DNA of 64,000 nt from Bifidobacterium erythrocebi. GTDB taxonomy: Bacteria > Actinomycetota > Actinomycetes > Actinomycetales > Bifidobacteriaceae. Below are positions 36,872 to 44,943 of this stretch, one piece after another. The stretch is from contig NZ_JAAIIF010000006.1 of the NCBI RefSeq assembly GCF_012932675.1, positions 1 to 64,000 on the forward strand. Direction: 5' to 3'. Positions within the stretch are counted from its first letter, which is position 1, and every line of letters begins with the position of its first letter. The translations under genes and the position numbers were made by a program. Below the pieces are notes generated by a model, which worked only from the letters and a program-made list of their open reading frames with translations, did not search any database and was not told the origin of the DNA.

Positions 36872-37738
36872 ATGGCAACTGCAGGCAAGGCAAAGGCAAA
36901 GAGGAATCTGATAGCGGCTCTGATAGCCGTGGTGGTCGTGATTGCCGGCGTGGGAGGATACGCGGTATATCACAATGTGACCAGCAGCAAAGGCAAGGTC
37001 GTGACAGTGGGCGTGGCAGGCAATGCCGACGACGCCATCTGGGAGGCGGTGCAGAAGCAGCTCGACGCTGAAAAGGCGGGCATCACGATCAAGACGAAGC
37101 CATTCCAGGACGGCATCTACGCCAACCAGGCACAGGCCAACGGCGAACTCGACCTGACGGCGTTCCAGCATTACGCCTTCCTCAATCAGGAAAAGAAGCA
37201 GAAGGGCTATAAGCTCACACCCATCGCCGAAACGTACATCAGCCCCCTCAACCTGTATTCGAAGAAATACAAGAGCGTGAAGGATTTCAAGCCCGGTGAC
37301 AAAATCGCCATTCCGAACAATGTCACCAATACCGGCCGCGCACTGAAGGTGCTCGACTCCGCCGGACTGATCAAGCTGAAGGACAGCACGAAGGAGAACC
37401 CCACAGTCGACGACATCGCCGAAAACCCCAGCGGTGTCGACATCGAACTCAACGATGCGGCCGCGATCATCAATCTTCTTCCGGATTACGCGGGCGGCAT
37501 CACCAACACGAACTTCATCATCGATGCGGGCATGAAGACCAGCGACGCCATATACCAGGCGCCGATCGATACGAAGAACAAGAGCTTCAAGCCGTACATC
37601 AACGTCATCGTGGCACGCGACGACCAAAAGGACAATCCGACATACAAGAAGATCGTCGATGCCTACCACACCAAGGCCGTCGCCGATGCCATCAACAGGA
37701 ACTACAAGGGCGCCGTGGTGCCTGTCTTCAAATACTGA
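36872..37738 (+). CDS. MetQ/NlpA-family binding protein 2, membrane-anchored without lipobox
   Basis: The 288-residue NlpA-type substrate-binding protein (VVTVGVAGNADDAIWEAV, DLTAFQHYAFLNQEK, IAIPNNVTNTGRALKVLDSAGLI) has an N-terminal hydrophobic segment (about residues 12-31, preceded by KAKAKRN) but no cysteine, so it cannot be a lipoprotein. It is probably held by an uncleaved helix. This differs from the lipidated paralogue at 29263. GGAGAGAAACGAC precedes the ATG. It would feed the MetNI-like pair just upstream. Confidence 0.88.
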   Translation: MATAGKAKAKRNLIAALIAVVVVIAGVGGYAVYHNVTSSKGKVVTVGVAGNADDAIWEAVQKQLDAEKAGITIKTKPFQDGIYANQAQANGELDLTAFQHYAFLNQEKKQKGYKLTPIAETYISPLNLYSKKYKSVKDFKPGDKIAIPNNVTNTGRALKVLDSAGLIKLKDSTKENPTVDDIAENPSGVDIELNDAAAIINLLPDYAGGITNTNFIIDAGMKTSDAIYQAPIDTKNKSFKPYINVIVARDDQKDNPTYKKIVDAYHTKAVADAINRNYKGAVVPVFKY

Positions 37739-37759
37739 CACCGAACAAGGAGAACGACA

Positions 37760-38593
37760 ATGACGATTCAGACGGATCCCTATATTCAGCAATGGTACAT
37801 CTGGCATGCCCAGCGTATCGAGGAACTCACCTCGCCCCACGGGTATCTCGCCCCAACCTCCATCAATTGGATCAACGATGGGCAAAGCAAGACCATTGAA
37901 GGCATCCCCGGCACGTGGGCAGCCGAAGACGATTCCCTCACGTACACTCCCGAACCCGGCTCGACGGTGATCAACGCCGAGAAGGTGATTGACCAGCCAA
38001 TCCGATTCACGCCTACGGCGTTCGGTGAGGAAGCCCTCGGGTATCTCGAATACGGCGACATTCGCATCGAAGTCAACGCGCAGACCAGCCTTACCGACCA
38101 AAACCGTCACCTGTTCTGGATCAGAATCAAGGATCCGAATGCGTCGAGGCGACAGGCCTTCACCGGGATAGACCATTACCCCGTCGATCCCAAATGGCGG
38201 ATCCCCGCGACGTTCCGCTGGGCCAAGGACGATGAGCTCGACATCCACGATTCGGTAGTCAAAACGGTGCTGCAATCCTATCCGGTGATCGGATTCGTGG
38301 ATTTCGACTACTCGGGAACGCACTATTCCCTTGTGGTGTCGAACGTATTCGGGCATGTCACCGTGTTCTTCACCGACGAGACGACAGGCAAGGAGACCTA
38401 TGGCATCGGCCGTGTGCTGCACCTCGATCCCCTGAAACTCGACACGCTTGACGCAATCGATTTCAACTACGCGTTCAACTATCCATGCGCGTTCTCCATC
38501 TACTGCACATGCCCCATTCCATCCAAGCGGAACCATCTGGCGTTCGCAGTGGAAGCAGGGGAGAAGACACCGGACGACAGTGCGCAGTACTGA
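37760..38593 (+). CDS. DUF1684 family protein
   Basis: The 277-residue soluble protein has the DUF1684 C-terminal signature (DAIDFNYAFNYPCAFSIY, then CTCPIPSKRNHLAFAVEAGE) and the mid-domain FTGIDHYPVDPKWRIPATF. The family is widespread and uncharacterised, often predicted to be a small-molecule-binding or hydrolytic enzyme. AACAAGGAGAACGAC precedes the ATG. It lies inside the transporter/dehydrogenase operon, so its substrate may be the transported compound or a product of it (inference). Confidence 0.85.
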   Translation: MTIQTDPYIQQWYIWHAQRIEELTSPHGYLAPTSINWINDGQSKTIEGIPGTWAAEDDSLTYTPEPGSTVINAEKVIDQPIRFTPTAFGEEALGYLEYGDIRIEVNAQTSLTDQNRHLFWIRIKDPNASRRQAFTGIDHYPVDPKWRIPATFRWAKDDELDIHDSVVKTVLQSYPVIGFVDFDYSGTHYSLVVSNVFGHVTVFFTDETTGKETYGIGRVLHLDPLKLDTLDAIDFNYAFNYPCAFSIYCTCPIPSKRNHLAFAVEAGEKTPDDSAQY

Positions 38594-38639
38594 GTAGCGA
38601 AGGACAAAACGGGATACCGATTGTCGGGAAGGAACTATC

Positions 38640-39719
38640 ATGAGCTCGTTGATTCGGGAGAATGACGTACGTAGCGGCCCGGACCGCTACATCAGCGAAC
38701 CAGGCATCACCGCGGACATCGGCAGATTCCTGTCCGATTACCGGCATCCCGTAATCGTGACGGGAACGCACTCTTGGCAAGCCTTCACCGGTTATGCCAC
38801 GAACGTGCCGGATTACCCGGTGTTCCGGTATGACGGCAGTGCCACCAAACGGAACGCGAAGGAACTGGCTGGGGCGATATCGGAGGAACAGGCCGATGCG
38901 ATTGTGGCCATTGGTGCCGGCAAATTGTCGGATACCGCGAAAAACATCGCCGAGCTGTTGAATATCGACCTGATCATGGTCCCGACGCTTGCCGCCACAT
39001 GCGCCGCATACTCGCCGCTGTCCGTGAATTACGATGAGGAACACCGCTACGAGAGTGCCCTGCTGCATCATCGCAACAGCAATCTCGTTCTGGTGGATGC
39101 GGCATTGATATCGACCGGGCCACGACGCTATCTCATCGGCGGTATCGGCGATACGCTGGCAAAATGGTATGAGTCTAGGCCGGTGTTCGAACGAAGCGAT
39201 GACCTGTCCACGTTCGACGAGCTGTCGTTGCGATCCGCGAGATTGATTCGCGAGATACTGCTTTCGGAAAGCGAAGATGCGCTGCGGTCCTTGGATGCAG
39301 GGAAGGTCGACACGCATCTTCGCAGGGTCGTCGATGCGATCATCGGGCTGTCCGGCACCGTAGGCGGTTTTGGAGGGACGAAGGCCCGTGCGTCGGGCGC
39401 GCATTCCGTGCACGATGCGCTCACCGTACTACCCGCAACATCCGGTGTCGTTCATGGGCTGAAAGTCGCCTACGGCATCATGGTGCAGTTGGTAGCCGAG
39501 GGGAAAACGGACGAAGCCCGTGATCTGATTCCGTTTTATGAGCGAGTGGGGCTGCCGCATTCCCTGACCTTCATCAATGTGAATCCCCAGGATACGCAAG
39601 GCATTCATGATGTCGCGAAGCATGCGGTGGGCGCAGGAGCGGCATTCGATCAGGCTGTGCCGGGAATCACCGCCGAGGATGTCGTTCGAGCCATACGCCG
39701 GGTGGAGGAGCTGCAGTAG
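38640..39719 (+). CDS. Glycerol-dehydrogenase-like iron alcohol dehydrogenase
   Basis: The 359-residue protein is of the GldA-type group III dehydrogenases: IVAIGAGKLSDTAKNIAE binds nucleotide, VPTLAATCAAYSPLSV and the histidines in SGAHSVHDALT and VVHGLKVAYG give the metal-site blocks. It differs from the butanol-dehydrogenase type at 33877, so the operon begins and ends with two distinct iron dehydrogenases. GGGAAGGA precedes the ATG. It is last in the operon behind leader copy 1. The substrate is unknown. Confidence 0.87.
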   Translation: MSSLIRENDVRSGPDRYISEPGITADIGRFLSDYRHPVIVTGTHSWQAFTGYATNVPDYPVFRYDGSATKRNAKELAGAISEEQADAIVAIGAGKLSDTAKNIAELLNIDLIMVPTLAATCAAYSPLSVNYDEEHRYESALLHHRNSNLVLVDAALISTGPRRYLIGGIGDTLAKWYESRPVFERSDDLSTFDELSLRSARLIREILLSESEDALRSLDAGKVDTHLRRVVDAIIGLSGTVGGFGGTKARASGAHSVHDALTVLPATSGVVHGLKVAYGIMVQLVAEGKTDEARDLIPFYERVGLPHSLTFINVNPQDTQGIHDVAKHAVGAGAAFDQAVPGITAEDVVRAIRRVEELQ

Positions 39720-39789
39720 GTATTGCCGGGGCATCTGCTGTGTGTTCGTGAGTTGTCTTGATGGTATCGATTCCTTGGTTTGCCGGCGT

Positions 39790-39839
39790 CTGATAACTCC
39801 CCATAAACAAGTGTTATGACGATTCGTACGTTGTATAAC
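39790..39839 (+). promoter_or_regulatory. Sulfur-regulon promoter, copy 2
   Basis: CTGATAAC at 39790, the box ATAAACAAGTGTTAT at 39803-39817 (inside the palindrome CATAAACAAGTGTTATG), and -10 TATAAC at 39834-39839. Offsets match copies 1 and 3 exactly. Confidence 0.75.
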
Positions 39840-39845
39840 CAGCGT

Positions 39846-39953
39846 CGATAAGGCATGGCGCGTGTCATTTCGACGGGAAGGGTTAAGTGGGGAACCGTGA
39901 TCGCGCGAACGTCGCGCGGCAGGAGACACTACACAACCCAAGGGGGTGCGCAC
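39846..39953 (+). promoter_or_regulatory. Candidate structured 5' leader RNA, copy 2
   Basis: The RNA can form a stem ATGGC/GTCAT (39855-39868), keeps the core GGTTAAGTGGGGAAC (39881-39895), and forms the hairpin CGCGCGA/TCGCGCG (39902-39918). AACCC (39935-39939) before the GGGGG ribosome site could pair with GGGTT (39880-39884), offering a switch between core pairing and ribosome access. Confidence 0.62.
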
Positions 39954-41168
39954 ATGACACGTTTCAACACTCAGCTCGTCCACGGTCTGCCGGTCAACGA
40001 CAACAACACCGGGGCCGTGAACCCGCCGATCTACAACTCGTCCACCTATGCTTTCGAATCGGTCGAGGCCATGCCCCGCTGGGATTACGCGCGCAGCGGC
40101 AACCCGACCCGCGAGTTCCTGGAGAGGCAGATCGCGCAGCTCGAGCACGGCACGCGCGGCTTCGCGTTCGGCTCCGGCCTCGCGGCCATCCACGCGGTGC
40201 TGTCCATCTTCCAGCCCGGCGACCGCATCGTCGTTGGCAAGAACATCTACGGTGGCACCTACTCGCTGTTCAACGAGTTCTTCACCCGTTGGGGCGTGGC
40301 CGTCGAAGCCGTGGACACCGCCGATTACGAGGCTCTTGATGCGGCTGTTGCTGGTGGCAACGGCGAAGAGCCCGCCAAGGCCGTGTACTTCGAAGTGCTC
40401 ACCAATCCGCTGCTGCAGGTCAACAACGTTTCCCGCATCTCCGAAATCGCGCACCGCCATGGCGCGCTGTCCATCGTCGACAACACCTTCGTCACCCCGT
40501 ATCTGCAGCAGCCGCTCGATCTGGGTGCCGATATCGTCATCCACTCCGCCACCAAGTACCTGGCAGGCCATTCCGAAGTCAATGCTGGCTTGGTCGTCGT
40601 ATCGGACGATGTGCTCGGGGAGCGCATCTACTATTCGCAGAACCGCTTGGGCGGCGTGCTCGCCCCCACCGAGTGCGACGCGGTGCGCCGCGGCATCCAG
40701 ACGCTGGCGCTGCGACTCGATCGCCAGCAGGAGAACGCGCTCGCCATCGCCGAGTATCTGCAGGCCCATCCGCTCGTCAAGACGGTGAACTACCCGGGCA
40801 TCAACGGCGATCGCGAGGAAATCCTGCGCGAAAACGGGCTCAAGGGATTCGGCGGCGTGCTGAGCTTCGAAGTCGTGCCCGGCGTGAACCCCGCCACGAT
40901 TCTGAACAACCTGCACATCTTCCACCTGGCCGTTTCGCTTGGTGCCGTGGAAAGCCTTGCCGAGCTGCCGTGCCGTATGACGCATTTCGAACTGCCGCGC
41001 GAGGAGCGTTTGAAGGTCGGCATCACCGACGAACTCATCCGTCTGGCCGTCGGCATCGAAGACAAGCAGGATCTCATTGAGGATCTTGGGCAGGCGTTCG
41101 AACTCGCCTACACCGAATACCTCGAAGAGCATGACGATCTTCAGGAACTGGCGAAGCTTTCGGCGTGA
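39954..41168 (+). CDS. metB: Cystathionine gamma-synthase/lyase-type PLP enzyme
   Basis: The 404-residue Cys/Met-metabolism PLP enzyme has the PLP lysine in [16 protein letters not shown], Asp in SIVDNTF, the substrate Tyr/Arg in [11 protein letters not shown] and SLGAVESL near the C terminus. It could form cystathionine from an acyl-homoserine and cysteine, or cleave it; synthase is favoured by its pairing with metY, so the symbol is tentative. It lies directly behind leader copy 2, with AAGGGGGTG as ribosome site. A decayed copy of its 5' end is at 33573. Confidence 0.85.
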   Translation: MTRFNTQLVHGLPVNDNNTGAVNPPIYNSSTYAFESVEAMPRWDYARSGNPTREFLERQIAQLEHGTRGFAFGSGLAAIHAVLSIFQPGDRIVVGKNIYGGTYSLFNEFFTRWGVAVEAVDTADYEALDAAVAGGNGEEPAKAVYFEVLTNPLLQVNNVSRISEIAHRHGALSIVDNTFVTPYLQQPLDLGADIVIHSATKYLAGHSEVNAGLVVVSDDVLGERIYYSQNRLGGVLAPTECDAVRRGIQTLALRLDRQQENALAIAEYLQAHPLVKTVNYPGINGDREEILRENGLKGFGGVLSFEVVPGVNPATILNNLHIFHLAVSLGAVESLAELPCRMTHFELPREERLKVGITDELIRLAVGIEDKQDLIEDLGQAFELAYTEYLEEHDDLQELAKLSA

Positions 41169-41231
41169 ACTACGTTTCGGCACGCGATTGAAGATTTGAA
41201 TAGATAAGAACAAGGACGATTCCACACAGCC

Positions 41232-42569
41232 ATGAGCACCACGACGCAAGATCACTGTAACAGCCAAGCACCACTACGCTTCGAAACCAAGGCCATCCAC
41301 TCCGGCTATGACCGGCAGGCCAACGCGGACGCGGTAAGCGTGCCCATCTACGCTTCGGCGGCATTCGATTTGGAGAATGCGCAGCGTGGAGACGCACTCG
41401 CCGGAGGCGCAATATCCGGTTTCGAATATTCCAGGGTGGCCAATCCGACGGTCGATGCGTTGGAGAATCGTCTTGCCGCACTGGAAAACGGTGTGGGTGC
41501 CGTTGCGGTGTCATCCGGCATGGCGGCGGTGACCTATGCGCTGATGTGTGTGGCCGAAGGTGGTGGCCGTATCGTCGCCCCGGTGAATCTGTACGGTGCG
41601 TCGGTCGATGCGCTGGGTGATTTTCTTCCGCAATTCGGCATCCATGGGGATTTCGTCACGGATATCAACGATCTGGATGCCGTAGAGGCCGCAATCGGCC
41701 CGCAGACCAAGGCCATCTACACCGAAACCGTGGCCAACCCCAGCACCGCGGTCGCCGATATCGAAGGTCTGGCCGCACTGGCGCACAGGCACGATCTCCC
41801 CCTGATTGTTGACAACACCGTGCCTACGCCGTATCTGCTGCGTCCGATCGATTTCGGCGCAGACATCGTCGTGCACTCCACAACCAAGGGCATCACCGGC
41901 CATGGCAACGCCATCGGCGGCGTGGTGGTCGACGCCGGTCGTTTCGACTGGACCAACGGCAAATTCCCGCAGTTCACGCGCAACGATCTGGTCATCAGCG
42001 ATCAGAAGGCGGGCAAGTGGAACAGCTTCGCCAGCCGTTTCGGCAACGAGGCTTTCATCAAGCGCGTGCGCACCAAGTATCTGCGCACGTTCGGTGCGGT
42101 GCAGAGCCCATTCAACGCCTATCTGCAGCTCATCGGACTGGAAACCCTGGCCGTGCGCGAAAAGCAGGAAGTCGCATCCGCGCTCGCCATCGCCGAACAT
42201 CTGCAGACGCTCGCGCATGTGACCCGTGTGAACTACGCCTCGCTGGAAGGGCAGAGCACTCATGACTTCGCACGGAAGTACCTGCCGGAAGGCGTCGGTA
42301 CGATTCTGTCGTTCACCGTGGATGGCGACAGCACCAACGTGCAGCGCATCCTCAACGGGACCAAGGTGTTCTCCTACGTGCCGAACATCGGCGATTCGCG
42401 TTCGCTGATCGTGGATCCCACGCATGTGACCCATCGTGAGGTGCCGCAGCAATATTACGACGCCGCCGGCGTAAGCGACAATCTGATCCGCCTGTCGATC
42501 GGTCTGGAAAACGTCGACGACCTGATTGCCGATCTTGATCAGGCCATTGCGGGGGCCTATATCGGTTAG
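41232..42569 (+). CDS. metY: O-acetylhomoserine sulfhydrylase (aminocarboxypropyltransferase)
   Basis: The 445-residue PLP enzyme has the MetY-type length, the lysine in HSTTKGITGHGNAIGG, FEYSRVANPTVDALE near the N terminus and the insert region WNSFASRFGNEAFIKRVR... FGAVQSPFNAYLQLIGLETL. It makes homocysteine directly from O-acetylhomoserine and sulfide. It follows the metB-like gene by 63 nt, so both sulfur-assimilation routes share one leader. AGAACAAGGACG upstream is a weak ribosome site. Confidence 0.92.
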   Translation: MSTTTQDHCNSQAPLRFETKAIHSGYDRQANADAVSVPIYASAAFDLENAQRGDALAGGAISGFEYSRVANPTVDALENRLAALENGVGAVAVSSGMAAVTYALMCVAEGGGRIVAPVNLYGASVDALGDFLPQFGIHGDFVTDINDLDAVEAAIGPQTKAIYTETVANPSTAVADIEGLAALAHRHDLPLIVDNTVPTPYLLRPIDFGADIVVHSTTKGITGHGNAIGGVVVDAGRFDWTNGKFPQFTRNDLVISDQKAGKWNSFASRFGNEAFIKRVRTKYLRTFGAVQSPFNAYLQLIGLETLAVREKQEVASALAIAEHLQTLAHVTRVNYASLEGQSTHDFARKYLPEGVGTILSFTVDGDSTNVQRILNGTKVFSYVPNIGDSRSLIVDPTHVTHREVPQQYYDAAGVSDNLIRLSIGLENVDDLIADLDQAIAGAYIG

Positions 42570-42594
42570 GCAAGGAACCGGAACCTGCGATATT

Positions 42595-42656
42595 GCGGTG
42601 GGGCTTTGTGATTTTCCTGGATTGTCCAGGAGGATCATAAGGCCCCGCCGCTTTTG
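42595..42656 (+). terminator. Terminator after metY
   Basis: A long stem (GCGGTGGGGC through CCTGG, complemented up to GCCCCGCCGC) with loop ATTGT is followed by CTTTTGTG. Confidence 0.85.
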
Positions 42657-42701
42657 TGATGCGACCTATTTTTAGGGGTGTACTGCGGGGTGGCAATTGT
42701 G

Positions 42702-42751
42702 CTGATAGCAAGTCATAAATGACGCCGATAAGTGTTTGTGCGCTCTATAAA
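42702..42751 (+). promoter_or_regulatory. Sulfur-regulon promoter, copy 3
   Basis: CTGATAGC at 42702, AT-N11-AT box ATAAATGACGCCGAT at 42715-42729 and -10 TATAAA at 42746-42751 have the same spacing as copies 1 and 2. The right half of the box is degenerate. Confidence 0.65.
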
Positions 42752-42757
42752 CAGCGG

Positions 42758-42927
42758 CGATAGGGGGCAGCGCGTGGCGGCATCGCAAAAGGGGTTGAGT
42801 AGAGGATGTGAGCGCGGAAAGGGCGCGCTCATGAATATTCGAGAGACTACATAATCAAACACAACGTGATCATGCCGATGCCTGTCAAAGAGCAGTCATA
42901 TCGGCATAAAAGATAGGGGCAGACGAC
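42758..42927 (+). promoter_or_regulatory. Candidate structured 5' leader RNA, copy 3
   Basis: It keeps the core GGTTGAGTAGAGGATG (42793-42808), followed by the hairpin TGAGCGCG/CGCGCTCA (42809-42831). The first stem is poorly kept (GCGC-GTG-GCGG). Unlike copies 1 and 2, an extra hairpin ATGCCGAT/ATCGGCAT (42872-42907) lies just before the ribosome site AGGGGC of oppB. Confidence 0.6.
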
Positions 42928-43989
42928 ATGAGTGCTTCGCAGACGGTGCCGCAAGTTCGTCCGGCGTTGTCCTCTTCCGGCGCGGGGAAATCCTCATATG
43001 AGGTGATCCGCGAGGAGAGCCGCAGCGAAAAGGCGCGTAATCTCAAAGGATTCGTGACATTCGTCATGTCTCGTCTCGTCCAGGCCGTGTTCGTGGTGTG
43101 GAGCGCCGTGACCTTGGTGTTCATCACCATTCATCTCACTCCGGGCGATATCGTTGACTCTTTGCTCACCGATTCCGAAAAGAACAATGCCGAGCTGAGG
43201 ATGCGCGTCATTGCCGAATGGGGACTCGATAAGCCGGTGGTGGTGCAGTATTTCGGATATCTCGGCAAATTGCTGCATGGTGATTTCGGCACATCCTACG
43301 CGCAGAAGAAAAGCGTGAATGCGATTTTCGCTGAGCAGTTCTCCGCAACGTTGCAGCTCACCATCGTCGCTGCCATCATCGCCGTTGTCGTGGCTCTGAT
43401 CGGTTCGCTGCTCATCAGCGGTAAGACCAACGCCGTTGTCCGCTCCCTGTACAAGGGCACCGAACTGACGCTGCTGTCCACTCCGCCGTTCTGGTTCGGC
43501 ATTCTGCTGCTGTTCGTGTTCTCCTTCCGCTTGGGCTGGTTCCCCGTGGCCGGAGATTCGAGCTTCAAGTCATTGGTGTTGCCGGCGCTCGCCATCGGTA
43601 TTCCCATGGGCGGTAACCTGTCGCAGATTCTGCGCCAGGGCATCGCGAAGAGCGAGGAACAGCCCTACACGCTGACCTCGCTGTCACGAGGCCTTTCGCC
43701 TGCGGCCATCAGGCTTCGCCATTCGCTGCGCCATGCCAGCATTCCCGCTTTGACCGTGGGCGGCATGATGGCCGGTGGACTGCTTGGCGGTGCCGTGATC
43801 ACCGAACAGGTATTCGGTCGTCCTGGTCTGGGTCAGATTGCCGTGAATGCCATCAATACCAAGGATCTTCCCGTTATTCTCGCCGTGGCGTTCGTGTCGT
43901 CGCTGGTGTTTGTCATTGCCTCCACTGTGGTGGATGTGCTGTATTACCTTGTCGATCCGCGACTCAAGATCGCTCATACCGAGGAGTAG
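42928..43989 (+). CDS. oppB: Oligopeptide/glutathione-type ABC permease (OppB/GsiC)
   Basis: The 353-residue DppB/OppB/GsiC-type permease has an N-terminal helix (FVMSRLVQAVFVVWSAVTLVFITIHLTPGD), the RLRHSLRHASIPALTVGGMMAGGLLGGAVITEQVFGRPGLG block and six helices. It is first in a five-gene operon (permeases, fused ATPase, binding protein, amidohydrolase) behind leader copy 3. Opp, Dpp and Gsi systems import peptides or glutathione; the substrate here is undetermined, and the nearby glutathione-transferase-like genes make a glutathione-like thiol possible. Confidence 0.9.
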   Translation: MSASQTVPQVRPALSSSGAGKSSYEVIREESRSEKARNLKGFVTFVMSRLVQAVFVVWSAVTLVFITIHLTPGDIVDSLLTDSEKNNAELRMRVIAEWGLDKPVVVQYFGYLGKLLHGDFGTSYAQKKSVNAIFAEQFSATLQLTIVAAIIAVVVALIGSLLISGKTNAVVRSLYKGTELTLLSTPPFWFGILLLFVFSFRLGWFPVAGDSSFKSLVLPALAIGIPMGGNLSQILRQGIAKSEEQPYTLTSLSRGLSPAAIRLRHSLRHASIPALTVGGMMAGGLLGGAVITEQVFGRPGLGQIAVNAINTKDLPVILAVAFVSSLVFVIASTVVDVLYYLVDPRLKIAHTEE

Positions 43990-43991
43990 CC

Positions 43992-44942
43992 ATGAGCCAA
44001 GTCACTATTGCAGAACCAGTTTCATACAATTCTTTGGAGAATCGACGTATCGTGCAGGATGCAGAAGCCGTAAAAGGTCATGCCGCGGTTGCCGGAGTAT
44101 TTACCGGTAAGGTGCAGGCGCTTGTGGCTACGGTGAAGCGTTGGCGACCGAGCGTGGTGTTTGCGTCCGCCTATCTGGTGGTTGTTCTGCTGATGGTCGC
44201 GGTTCCACAGCTGTTCACCAAATTCGATCCCGTCGAAAACGACCTGCTGTCCGTCAACCAGGCGCCGTCCGCGGCGCATCTGGCCGGCACCGATTATCTG
44301 GGTCGTGACCTGTTCTCCCGCATTGTGTACGGTGCAAGGTATTCGGTCGGCATCGGTCTTGCCGTGACGGTCTTCGCGCTGGTGTTTGCGGTTATCCTGG
44401 GCACATTGGCTGGTGCTTCGCGTTCTTCGTTCGTGGATAATGTCGTCATGCGCGTGATCGATGTGCTGTCGTCCTTCCCCTCGATTCTGCTTGCACTGGT
44501 GATCGTGGGATTGACCGGATCGGGTATCCAGAACCTGATTCTGGCATTGGGCATTGGTAGTATCCCCGGTCTTACGCGTCTGATCCGCGCCGAAACGAAG
44601 AAGATCATCCTGTCGGATTATGTGCAGCAGAGCAAGACCTTTGGCCTGAGCCGTTTCACGATTCTGGTGCGTCATGTGCTGCCGAACTCGTTGGGCGTGA
44701 TTCCCTACATGGTCACCATGAGCGTGGGTGAAGCGATCATCGGCGTCTCCGGCCTGAGCTTCCTCGGCGTCGGCCCGCAGCCGCCGACCCCTGAATGGGG
44801 TACGATCATCGCCGATTCCCGCAATTACCTGGGCGTCGCATGGTGGTCCGGCATCATTCCGGGTGTGGTGCTGGTGCTGACGGTCATTTCGTTCACCGTC
44901 ATCGGCCAGGCCTGGCAGAAGTCATTCGAGGGAAGGGACTGA
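43992..44942 (+). CDS. oppC: Oligopeptide/glutathione-type ABC permease (OppC/GsiD)
   Basis: The 316-residue second permease has GTDYLGRDLFSRIVYGARYSV and the EAA region QQSKTFGLSRFTILVRHVLPNS, followed by EAIIGVSGLSFLGVGPQPPTPEWG, which is diagnostic for OppC/DppC. It starts 2 nt after oppB stops and ends 1 nt before the ATPase ATG. It forms the channel with OppB. Confidence 0.92.
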   Translation: MSQVTIAEPVSYNSLENRRIVQDAEAVKGHAAVAGVFTGKVQALVATVKRWRPSVVFASAYLVVVLLMVAVPQLFTKFDPVENDLLSVNQAPSAAHLAGTDYLGRDLFSRIVYGARYSVGIGLAVTVFALVFAVILGTLAGASRSSFVDNVVMRVIDVLSSFPSILLALVIVGLTGSGIQNLILALGIGSIPGLTRLIRAETKKIILSDYVQQSKTFGLSRFTILVRHVLPNSLGVIPYMVTMSVGEAIIGVSGLSFLGVGPQPPTPEWGTIIADSRNYLGVAWWSGIIPGVVLVLTVISFTVIGQAWQKSFEGRD

Positions 44943-44943
44943 C

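Noticed and set aside
33468..42832. Reading the three leaders as T-box or SAM-I elements
   Set aside because: No T-box TGGNACCGCG-type antiterminator sequence and no SAM-I core could be found by eye. SAM-VI could not be excluded without a model search.
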